Below, in pieces: positions 16,132 to 23,455 of a DNA stretch of 64,000 nt. Source of the stretch: Microbacterium timonense (GTDB lineage: Bacteria; Actinomycetota; Actinomycetes; Actinomycetales; Microbacteriaceae); the NCBI RefSeq assembly GCF_900292075.1, contig NZ_OLMV01000004.1, positions 1 through 64,000 on the forward strand, given 5' to 3'. Each line of letters begins with the position of its first letter. Within the stretch, counting starts at the first letter, position 1. The notes beneath the pieces are model-generated. The model saw only the letters and a program-made list of their open reading frames with translations. It made no database searches and was not told where the DNA came from. The translations under genes and the position numbers were made by a program.

Positions 16132-16982
16132 CGGATGCCGAATCCCCGCGCCCGCCCGCGTCTGCGGCCGCCGCGGCACCGGGCGACGTGCTGCTGAGCG
16201 TCGACGGCCTCGACGTCGACCTCCCGGGCCGCACCGGAGGCCGTGTACAGGTGCTCGACGACGTCTCGTTCCAGGTGCCGCGCGGACGTGTCGTCGGGAT
16301 CGTGGGGGAGTCCGGTTCGGGCAAGACCATGCTGCTGCGCGCGCTGATGGGGATCCTCCCCGACGGTGCGACGCGCGAATGGCGCCAGGTCCTCCTCGAT
16401 GGGGAGGACATCACGGCGTCGCTGCCGCGCCGCCCGCTTCCGGCGGCGATGGTCTTCCAGGACCCGATGACGTCGTTCAACCCGCTCGTGCGCATCGGCA
16501 AGCATCTCACCGAGGTCGTGCAGCGTTTTCAGCGCATCGGGCGCCGACAGACGTACGACCTGGCGAGGGACGCGCTCACCGCGGTGCGCATCCCCGATCC
16601 CGACCGCGTGATGTCGCGCTACCCGCACGAGCTCTCGGGCGGCATGCGCCAGCGGGCCATGATCGCCATGGCGCTGCTCGCGCGGCCCGAACTGCTGTTG
16701 GCCGATGAGCCGACCACCGCGCTGGATGCGACGATCCAGGCGCAGATCCTGGCGCTCCTGCGCACCCTGCAGGCCGAGCGGGCACTGACGGTGCTCATCG
16801 TCACACACGACCTCGCGGTCGTCGCCGCGGTCTGCGACGACGTCCTCGTCATGAAGGACGGCCGGATCGTGGAGTCGGGCGAGGTGGAGCGCGTCTTCCG
16901 CGAGCCGCGGCATCCGTACACCCGCGAACTCCTGGCCGCCGTGCCCGGGGGCATCGAGAGCACGGCAGGAGCGGACTCGTGA
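16128..16982 (+). CDS. ABC transporter ATP-binding protein, DppD type
   Basis: A 284-residue ATPase. Walker A is GESGSGKTMLL, the signature motif is LSGGMRQRAMIAMAL, Walker B is LLLADEPTTALD, and the switch His lies in VTHDLAVVAA. The end EPRHPYTRELLAAVPGG is the short oligopeptide-transporter C-terminal motif. Members are usually about 320-330 residues, so this C-terminus is short. ATG start overlapping the previous stop by 4 nt. Confidence 0.93.
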   Translation: MTDAESPRPPASAAAAAPGDVLLSVDGLDVDLPGRTGGRVQVLDDVSFQVPRGRVVGIVGESGSGKTMLLRALMGILPDGATREWRQVLLDGEDITASLPRRPLPAAMVFQDPMTSFNPLVRIGKHLTEVVQRFQRIGRRQTYDLARDALTAVRIPDPDRVMSRYPHELSGGMRQRAMIAMALLARPELLLADEPTTALDATIQAQILALLRTLQAERALTVLIVTHDLAVVAAVCDDVLVMKDGRIVESGEVERVFREPRHPYTRELLAAVPGGIESTAGADS

Positions 16983-17899
16983 CCGACCAGACCCCGGCGC
17001 TGACCACCGGCGACCTCGTGCGCGTTCAGGGACTGGTGAAGACGTTCCCGGTGCGCAGCGCGTGGGGGCGCCGGCGCGGCGTGGTGCGCGCGGTCGACGG
17101 GATCGATCTGACCATCCGCCGAGGTGAGACGCTCGCCTTGGTCGGAGAGTCCGGCAGCGGCAAGTCGACGCTGGGACGCTGCATCCTGCAGATGGACGAG
17201 CCGACCAGCGGCACCGTCACCTACGACGGCGTGGAGCTCACGTCGCTCCCGCATGCTCGACGGGCCCCCTTCCATCGGTCCATGCAGGTGATCTTCCAGG
17301 ATCCGTTCTCGTCCCTGAACCCGCACCGCACGGCACTGCAGAACGTCATGGAGCCTCTGGCCGTGCTCACGCCAGACGCCGACACCCGCGCTCAGGCGGT
17401 CGAAGCGCTCGCCGCGGTGGGGATCGACGGCGACGCGATCCACCGGCGCCCCCGCGCCTTCAGCGGCGGGCAGCGTCAGCGCATCGTCATCGCTCGCGCG
17501 ATCGCCGTGCGGCCGGACTTCGTGGTCTGCGACGAGCCGCTCTCGGCCCTGGACATGTCGATCCAGGCGCAGGTGACCCACCTGCTGCTGCGGCTGCAGC
17601 GAGAACTGCAGCTGACCTATCTGTTCATCTCCCACGACCTGTCGGTGGTGCGCGAGATCGCCGACCGCACCGCCGTCATGAACCGCGGTCGCATCGTGGA
17701 GCTGGGGCCCACCGCCGAGGTCTTCGCCTCCCCGCAGCACGCCTACACCCGCCACCTGCTCGACGCCGCCCTCTCGACCGATCCCGGCACGGCCCGGCGG
17801 CGGCTCGAGCGCATCTCCGCCCGGCCCGACCCGGTCGGTCTGGAGCCCGACGGCACGACGCTCGCCGAGGTCTCACCCGGCCACTTCGTTCTGCGCTGA
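16979..17899 (+). CDS. ABC transporter ATP-binding protein, DppF type
   Basis: A 306-residue second ATPase of the importer. Walker A is [15 protein letters not shown], the Q-loop is [13 protein letters not shown], the signature is [15 protein letters not shown], Walker B is [12 protein letters not shown], and the H-loop is ISHDLSVV. The C-terminal [13 protein letters not shown] is typical of DppF. GTG start in a GTGA overlap with the DppD gene. This is the last gene of the operon. Eighteen bases spanning its stop codon (17891-17908) recur twice inside the adjoining repeat array. Confidence 0.93.
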   Translation: MTDQTPALTTGDLVRVQGLVKTFPVRSAWGRRRGVVRAVDGIDLTIRRGETLALVGESGSGKSTLGRCILQMDEPTSGTVTYDGVELTSLPHARRAPFHRSMQVIFQDPFSSLNPHRTALQNVMEPLAVLTPDADTRAQAVEALAAVGIDGDAIHRRPRAFSGGQRQRIVIARAIAVRPDFVVCDEPLSALDMSIQAQVTHLLLRLQRELQLTYLFISHDLSVVREIADRTAVMNRGRIVELGPTAEVFASPQHAYTRHLLDAALSTDPGTARRRLERISARPDPVGLEPDGTTLAEVSPGHFVLR

Positions 17900-18422
17900 A
17901 CCGTCCCCCTGGTTTGGGGCGCGCGACGGGTGTTCGGGGCGCGCTGGATGCGCCCCGGACGGACGTTCCGCGCCCCGAACCGGAGGGGGAGCGCCGATCG
18001 AGCCGAACGGATGCTGCGCTGGACCGTCCCCGGGGGGTTTGGGGCGCGCGAGGGGCGTTCGCGGCGCGCGGGCTGCGCCCCGAACCCGAGTGCTGCGCCC
18101 CGAACGGACGTTCTGCGCCCCGAACGGGCGTTCTGCGCCCCGAACCCGCGGGGGAGCGCCGATCGCGTGGAACGGATGCTGCACTGAACCGTCCCCAGGG
18201 GGTTTGGGGCGCGCGAGGGGCGTTCGGGGCGCGCGGGCTGCGCCCCGAACGGACGCCGTGCGCCCCGAACGCACGTTCTGCACCCCGAACCCGAGTGCTG
18301 CGCCCCGAACGCACGTTCTGCGCCCCGAACGGACGTCCTGCGCCCCGAACCCGAGTGCTGCGCCCCGAACGCACGTTCTGCGCCCCGAGCCCGGGAGGAT
18401 CCCCGATGACGAGGTGATCGGG
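17900..18422. repeat. GCGCCCC repeat array C with exact 20-bp period
   Basis: Lies between the convergent dppF-type gene and the phosphosugar mutase gene. Starting at 18239 there are eight consecutive 20-bp units (18239, 18259 ... 18379). Each is a constant TGCGCCCCGAAC (one unit CACC, the last GAGC) plus an 8-nt variable part drawn from a few types (GCACGTTC, GGACGTCC, CCGAGTGC, GGACGCCG). Four more units lie at 18074, 18094, 18114 and 18134. Inverted TTTGGGGCGC units precede each block. The dppF 3' end recurs at 18014-18031 and 18179-18196. Confidence 0.9.
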
Positions 18423-20633
18423 TCAGCCGCCGTAGGCGGCGAGGAGGGCCCGGGCGCCGTCGGCGAGGGCTCCGATGCGTGCGGCGGCGTCCTCGCGGGA
18501 GTCGCCGCGCGCATCGAGGTAGAGCTTCAACTTCGGCTCGGTTCCGCTCGGCCGTACGATGACGCGCGAGCCGTCGGCCAGCCACAGTCGCAGCACGTCT
18601 CCCGGGGGAAGGTCGTCGACTCCCTCGAGCAGGTCGTCCACGCGGTCCACCGCGACGTCGCCGACGGTTTCGGGATGCCGCTCCCGCAGCGCCGCCATGA
18701 TGCTCGAGATCTGCGACACGTCATCGACCCGCACCGAGATCTGGTCGCTCGCGAACGACCCGAACGTCGCGTCGAACTGCGCCAGCAGATCGGACAGCGA
18801 CTCGCCGCGCTCGCGGGCCTCGCACACCATGCCGAGGATCGCCACGGCGGCCGAGATCCCGTCTTTGTCGCGCACCGTCTCGGGGTTCACGAGGTACCCG
18901 AGCGCCTCTTCGAAGCCGAAGACGATCCCCGGTGCGCGTGAGATCCACTTGAAGCCGGTCAGCGTCGCGTGGAAGTCGAGGCCGTAGTGGTCAGCGACAG
19001 CCTGCAGGCCTGGCGATGAGACCAGGGAGCACGCGAGCGAGGCCCCGGCGGGCGCGTTGCCGTCCGCCGCGGCGCGTCGGGCGGCGCGCCAGCCGAGCAG
19101 CAGTCCGATCTCGTTGCCGGTGAGCCGACGCCACCCGCCGTCGGCGGAGTCGTCGGGCACCGCGACCGCCAGCCGGTCGGCGTCCGGGTCGTTGGCGATC
19201 ACGAGGTCGGCGCCGGCATCCCGTGCCGTGGCGAAGGCGAGGTCCATGGCGCCCGGCTCCTCGGGATTGGGGAAGGCCACAGTCGGGAACGCGCCGTCGG
19301 GTTCGAGTTGAGCGGTCACCGGCACAGGGGCCGGGTAGCCGGCCGTCTCGAGGATGCGCGACAGCGTCTCCCACCCGACACCGTGCATCGCCGTGTACAC
19401 CCAGGTGAGTCCGTCGGCGCCGGCCGGCGCCGACGCGACAGCCGCCGTCGCGGCGATGTACTCGTCGACGACCGCTTCACCGGCGATCTCGAAGCCGGAG
19501 GAGCGCGGGATGGTGGCGATGTCGCCCTCGTCCGCGATGCGCGAGATGTGGGCGGCGATCTCGGCATCGGCGGGGGAGACGATCTGCGAGCCCTGATCGG
19601 CACCGCCGAGGTACACCTTGTAGCCGTTGTCGTTCGGCGGATTGTGGCTCGCGGTGACCATGACACCCGCGGCCGCGCCGAAGTGCCGCACCGCGAACGC
19701 GAGGACCGGTGTCGGCAGCATCCGCGGAAGGAGGATCGCGCGCAGCCCGGCGCCCGCGAAGATCTCGGCGGAATCCCGGGCGAACACGTCGGAGTTGCGG
19801 CGGCCGTCGAAGCCGATCACCACGATGGGCGCATCACCCAGGATGCCGGGGACCTCGGGGCCTTCCGCCTCGAGCGCGTCGGGCGAGAGCGCCTCGACCA
19901 GCTCCGGCACCGGCTCCAGTCCCGACGACGGTTCGATGCGCGCGTCCGCGGCGCCCGTGTCCACGGCTCCTGCGGCGTCAGCGTCCTCAACGGCGTCGAG
20001 GTCGAGCTCCTCGGGAGTGGCGGCGGCGCCGGCATCCTGCCCGCGATCGCCGTCCTCGGGCTCCGTGCCGGCCTCAGGCGCCGCGCCGGACCCAGGCGCC
20101 GCACCGGACTCAGGCGCCGCACTGGACCCAGGCACCGGACCGGACCCAGTCGCCGCGCCGGGCTCGCCGAGCACGAGCGCGGTCGCCTCGTCGGCTGCGG
20201 CATCCCCGTTGCCGGCCAGCGGATCGCCGGTCGGGCCCGTGTGCTCGGCATCCGCCCCGATGGCCGGAAGCCCCGCCTTCTCCCGCAGGTAGGCCGCGAG
20301 CCCCGCGGCGGCCTGCGCCACGAGGACGCGGTTCATACGGTTGCTTCCCGCGCCGAGAGCGCCCCGGAGGCCCGCGGTGCCGAAGGCCAGCCGCATGGAG
20401 AAGCGATCGGTGAGATCCGCCGCGGCCCCGGGGTTCCCCGCCTCAGCGGCGTCGATGAGGGCGCGCAGCTCGGCGCGCGTCTCACCGTCGGGGTCCTGAG
20501 CGAGCCACGCGTGGGCCGCCGCGAGCACGGCGTCCGCGTCGGCCGAGGATGCGGCATCCGTTCCTGTCGGCACCTTGTCGGGAGCCGGCTCCTGCACCTC
20601 CGCGTCGGCGGCCGGGACTTCTTCGTCGTTCAC
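18423..20633 (-). CDS. Phosphomannomutase/phosphoglucomutase family protein with large low-complexity insert
   Basis: An alpha-D-phosphohexomutase, probably interconverting mannose or glucose 1- and 6-phosphates for nucleotide-sugar synthesis. It has 736 residues, against about 540-580 for relatives. Domain 1 starts at LAFGTAGLRGALGAGSNRMN (83-102). The phospho-Ser is Ser329 in MVTASHNPPNDNGYK. Further motifs are the metal loop ANDPDADRLAV, the sugar loop GFEEALGYLV and the phosphate loop RPSGTEPKLKLY. Between about residues 121 and 268 lies an acidic, Ala/Pro/Gly-rich insert with PGSGAAPE-type repeats, inside domain 1. The GTG start overlaps the PNP stop by 4 nt (GTGA). Confidence 0.9.
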   Translation of the reverse strand: MNDEEVPAADAEVQEPAPDKVPTGTDAASSADADAVLAAAHAWLAQDPDGETRAELRALIDAAEAGNPGAAADLTDRFSMRLAFGTAGLRGALGAGSNRMNRVLVAQAAAGLAAYLREKAGLPAIGADAEHTGPTGDPLAGNGDAAADEATALVLGEPGAATGSGPVPGSSAAPESGAAPGSGAAPEAGTEPEDGDRGQDAGAAATPEELDLDAVEDADAAGAVDTGAADARIEPSSGLEPVPELVEALSPDALEAEGPEVPGILGDAPIVVIGFDGRRNSDVFARDSAEIFAGAGLRAILLPRMLPTPVLAFAVRHFGAAAGVMVTASHNPPNDNGYKVYLGGADQGSQIVSPADAEIAAHISRIADEGDIATIPRSSGFEIAGEAVVDEYIAATAAVASAPAGADGLTWVYTAMHGVGWETLSRILETAGYPAPVPVTAQLEPDGAFPTVAFPNPEEPGAMDLAFATARDAGADLVIANDPDADRLAVAVPDDSADGGWRRLTGNEIGLLLGWRAARRAAADGNAPAGASLACSLVSSPGLQAVADHYGLDFHATLTGFKWISRAPGIVFGFEEALGYLVNPETVRDKDGISAAVAILGMVCEARERGESLSDLLAQFDATFGSFASDQISVRVDDVSQISSIMAALRERHPETVGDVAVDRVDDLLEGVDDLPPGDVLRLWLADGSRVIVRPSGTEPKLKLYLDARGDSREDAAARIGALADGARALLAAYGG
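19830..20270 (-). repeat. Coding low-complexity insert with 18-bp repeats in the phosphosugar mutase gene
   Basis: Encodes about 145 Ala, Pro, Gly, Glu and Asp-rich residues. Near 20075-20160 an 18-bp unit (GGCGCCGCACCGGACTCA on the plus strand) recurs about four times with small changes, giving repeated SGAAPxSGAAP peptides. The frame is intact throughout. Confidence 0.8.
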
Positions 20634-21463
20634 AGCTGTCCGATCACGCGTGCGAGCAGGGACGAGATGACCGGCTCGGCCTCGCGGCCGGCATCCAGCA
20701 CCTCCTGGTGGCTGAGCGGCGTCTTCTGGATGCCCGCCGCCATGTTCGTGATGAGCGAGAACCCGAGGATCTCCATGCCGGCCTGTCGCGCCGCGATGGC
20801 CTCGAGGGCGGTGGACATGCCCACGATGTGACCGCCGATCGCCTTGGCCATCTGCACCTCGGCCGGGGTCTCGTACTGGGGACCGCGGAACTGGCAGTAC
20901 ACGCCCTCGTCGAGCGTCGGGTCGACCGATCGCGCGATGTCGCGCAGGCGCAGGGAGTACAGGTCGGTGAGGTCGATGAAGGTCGCGCCCTCCAGCGGCG
21001 ACGCGCCCGTGAGGTTGATGTGGTCGCTGATGAGCACCGGTCGTCCCGGACTCCAGGTGTGCTTGATGCCGCCGGCGCCGTTGGTGAGCACCATCGTACG
21101 GGCGCCCGTCGCGGCGGCGGTGCGCACGCTGTGCACCACCCGGCGCACGCCGTAGCCCTCGTAATAGTGAGTGCGGGCGCCGATCACGAGGACCCGGCGA
21201 CCCTTGGGCGTGACGATGCTGCGCAGCGTGCCGACGTGACCGCTCAGTGCCGGCGCGCTGAAGCCCGTCACCTGCGTCGCGGGGAACGTCGCGGTGGTTT
21301 CGCCCAGCAGATCCGCGGCCTTGCCCCACCCGCTGCCGAGCGTGAGCGCGATGTCGTGACGCTCGACGCCGGTGATACGGGCGATGTCCTCCGCGGCGGT
21401 CGCGGCGACCGCGAACGGGTCGGCCCTGGGATCGTCGAGAGGATTGCCGGTGGTGTCTGACAT
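20630..21463 (-). CDS. punA: Purine nucleoside phosphorylase, trimeric 6-oxopurine class
   Basis: A 277-residue PNP that splits inosine and guanosine with phosphate. The phosphate loop is LTLGSGWGKAADLL (residues 41-54). The HYYEGY motif is at 99-104, and GPQYETPAEV holds Glu198 (human Glu201). GMSTALEAIAARQAG and the base-binding Asn240 in ITNMAAG (human Asn243) mark the trimeric 6-oxopurine-specific type rather than hexameric DeoD. TAAAGT sits 6 nt before the ATG. It is followed with a 4-nt overlap by the phosphosugar mutase, so released pentose 1-phosphate and mutase chemistry may be linked. Confidence 0.95.
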   Translation of the reverse strand: MSDTTGNPLDDPRADPFAVAATAAEDIARITGVERHDIALTLGSGWGKAADLLGETTATFPATQVTGFSAPALSGHVGTLRSIVTPKGRRVLVIGARTHYYEGYGVRRVVHSVRTAAATGARTMVLTNGAGGIKHTWSPGRPVLISDHINLTGASPLEGATFIDLTDLYSLRLRDIARSVDPTLDEGVYCQFRGPQYETPAEVQMAKAIGGHIVGMSTALEAIAARQAGMEILGFSLITNMAAGIQKTPLSHQEVLDAGREAEPVISSLLARVIGQL

Positions 21464-21469
21464 GCCACC

Positions 21470-21475
21470 ACTTTA
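21470..21475 (-). promoter_or_regulatory. -10-like TAAAGT, leaderless configuration, PNP gene
   Basis: TAAAGT is followed by GGTGGC and the ATG on the minus strand (6-nt gap). It is the likely promoter of the PNP-mutase operon. Confidence 0.6.
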
Positions 21476-21621
21476 GGAACCGCCGGGCACGAGAGCCAGC
21501 AGACCCCGCACGGCGCCGTGCCCGGGTGTGTCGCGGCCGGGTCCAGGCGAGGCCGCGCGCGTGTCCGGACGAGGCCGCGGGCGTGTGCGGACGAGGCCGC
21601 GGGCAGGGGAGAATGGAATCC

Positions 21622-23070
21622 ATGTCGATCAGCTTCGAGACCACCCAGAGCGTCGCGATCCTCGGCGGCGGCCCCGGCGGCTACGAGGCCGCGCTGGCCG
21701 CCGCACAGCTCGGAGCCGAGGTGACCGTGGTGGAGCGGGCCGGCATCGGCGGCTCGGCCGTCATCACCGACGTGGTCCCGTCGAAGTCGCTCATCGCCAC
21801 CGCCGACGCCGCGGTCGCCATCGCCGACGCGGGGGACCTGGGGGTGCAGCTGTTCGCGAAGGGCAAGGACGGCAAGCCGCTCAAGCCCGAGATCGCCATC
21901 AACCTGAGCGCCGTCAACAAGCGTCTGCTTACCCTTGCGCGGCAGCAGTCCGACGACATGCGGGCGTCGCTGGTCGAGGCGGGGGTCCGCATCATCTCGG
22001 GACATGGCCGGTTGGAGGGCGACCATGCCGTGGTCGTCTCGACCGGTCCGGGTGGCACCGACTTCGACCGCATCGAGGCCGACACCCTCGTCGTCTCGAC
22101 CGGCTCGTCGCCGCGGGAGCTGTCCAGCGCCAAGCCCGACGGTGTGCGCATCCTCACCTGGACGCAGCTGTACAACATGAGCGCGCTGCCCGAGCACCTC
22201 ATCGTCGTCGGGTCCGGCGTCACCGGCGCCGAGTTCGCCGGTGCCTACATGAACCTCGGTGCCAAGGTGACGCTGGTCTCCAGCCGCGACCAGGTGCTCC
22301 CGGGTGAAGACAAGGATGCCGCGGCCGTGCTCGAGCGCGTCTTCAAGCGCGGGGGCATGAAGGTGCTCTCCAAGTCGCGGGCCGAGCGGGTGGAGAACAC
22401 CGGCGACGGGGTCGTCGTGACGCTGTCCGACGGGCGCACGGTGGAGGGCAGCCATTGCCTGATGGCGGTGGGTTCCATCCCGAACACCAAGGGGATCGGA
22501 CTGGAGGAAGCCGGCATCCAGATGACCGACTCCGGACACATCCAGGTGAACCGCGTCGCCCGCACCTCGGTGCCGAACATCTACGCCGCCGGCGACTGCA
22601 CGACCTTCGTCCCGCTGGCCTCGGTCGCGTCCATGCAGGGACGCACCGCGGTGTTCCACGCGCTGGGCGACGTGGTGATCCCGCTCGAGCGCCGCCGGAT
22701 CGCCTCGAACATCTTCACCGCGCCCGAGATCGCCACGATCGGCTGGCAGGAGAAGGACATCGAAGACGGCCACATCAACGGCGTGGTGCACAAGCTGCCG
22801 CTGGCCGCCAATGCGCGCGCGAAGATGATGGGCGTCAAGGACGGCTTCGTGAAGCTCATCGCCCGCGAGGGCAGCGGCACCGTCATCGGCGGAGTCATCG
22901 TCGCGCCTCGCGCGTCCGAGCTCATCTACCCGATCGCGATCGCCGTCGAGCGCCGCCTCACCGTCGACCAGGTCTCCCGCGTGTTCGCGGTCTACCCGTC
23001 GCTCTCGGGCAGCATCACGGATGCCGCGCGCGCAATGCACGTCGTCGACCACAACGTCTACGGCGACTGA
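21622..23070 (+). CDS. lpdA: NAD(P)H-quinone dehydrogenase LpdA (lipoamide dehydrogenase-like flavoprotein)
   Basis: A 482-residue pyridine nucleotide-disulfide oxidoreductase fold. FAD motif GGGPGGYEAA (residues 15-24), NAD(P) motif VVGSGVTGAEFAG, and the C-terminal FAD motif IYAAGDCT. The redox CxxxxC of lipoamide dehydrogenase is replaced by GGSAVITDVVPSKSL (43-57), so no disulfide is possible. The M. tuberculosis LpdA (Rv3303c) lacks the same cysteines and reduces quinones. This protein is therefore not the E3 subunit of a dehydrogenase complex. The ATG chosen has GGGGAG about 10 nt upstream; an ATG three codons earlier is possible. Confidence 0.88.
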   Translation: MSISFETTQSVAILGGGPGGYEAALAAAQLGAEVTVVERAGIGGSAVITDVVPSKSLIATADAAVAIADAGDLGVQLFAKGKDGKPLKPEIAINLSAVNKRLLTLARQQSDDMRASLVEAGVRIISGHGRLEGDHAVVVSTGPGGTDFDRIEADTLVVSTGSSPRELSSAKPDGVRILTWTQLYNMSALPEHLIVVGSGVTGAEFAGAYMNLGAKVTLVSSRDQVLPGEDKDAAAVLERVFKRGGMKVLSKSRAERVENTGDGVVVTLSDGRTVEGSHCLMAVGSIPNTKGIGLEEAGIQMTDSGHIQVNRVARTSVPNIYAAGDCTTFVPLASVASMQGRTAVFHALGDVVIPLERRRIASNIFTAPEIATIGWQEKDIEDGHINGVVHKLPLAANARAKMMGVKDGFVKLIAREGSGTVIGGVIVAPRASELIYPIAIAVERRLTVDQVSRVFAVYPSLSGSITDAARAMHVVDHNVYGD

Positions 23071-23178
23071 CCCCCGCCGCGTCGCCCGGCGGTGCGCCGC
23101 GCCGTTTTCGTCGCGACCAGGCCCCGGCCTGCTCGGCACCGGAGCGGCATGCTGTGTGCCGGAGGGGCATGCTCGGGG

Positions 23179-23212
23179 GATGACGGATGCCGCTGCCGCA
23201 GCATCCGTCATC
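23179..23212 (+). terminator. Hairpin downstream of lpdA
   Basis: Perfect 12-bp stem (GATGACGGATGC / GCATCCGTCATC) with a 10-nt loop, 108 nt after the lpdA stop. It has no T-run. A plausible transcription end or RNA-stabilising structure between convergent genes. Confidence 0.5.
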
Positions 23213-23265
23213 GCCGGCCAGTGAGGATGCCTGGGTCGTGGCATGTCGGTGCGTCGAGGCCTGCC

Positions 23266-23343
23266 GTTCAACAGGTCAACCGCGCTTGCACAGGATGTTC
23301 GGAGCCCTGATCGTCCTGTGGAAGCGCGGTTGACCTGTTGAAC
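23266..23343. repeat. 30-bp inverted repeat between convergent lpdA and accA
   Basis: The arms 23266-23295 and 23314-23343 are inverted copies matching at 29 of 30 positions, around an 18-nt loop (23296-23313). The arms begin GTTCAACAGGTCAACCGCGC. They are much longer and less GC-rich than the usual terminators here. The element sits midway between two convergent stops, so it could end transcription from both sides, or be a REP-like or recombination-related element. Apart from this and the hairpin at 23179-23212, the 385-nt gap shows no gene. Confidence 0.8.
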
Positions 23344-23455
23344 GCGGCGAAGAGCGGATGCGGCCGCACGGGCATGCCCGGCGGAGAGCGGAGGCCGCGG
23401 CCGAGGCGCCCGCAGGGCCGCCGCACACGCCGCCACGCCAGCGGCCCCAGGGATG

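Noticed and set aside
18239..18398. Possible CRISPR array (regular repeats with variable spacers)
   Set aside because: The repeat is only 12 bp, the variable parts are 8 bp and re-used, and no cas gene lies nearby.
18039..18941. Plus-strand open frame through array C
   Set aside because: Made of translated 20-bp repeats followed by antisense of the mutase gene.
18423..21644. A single 1073-codon frame suggesting a PNP-phosphosugar mutase fusion
   Set aside because: PNP is read in another frame with all its motifs; the upstream part of the long frame is a shadow. The two genes overlap by only 4 nt.
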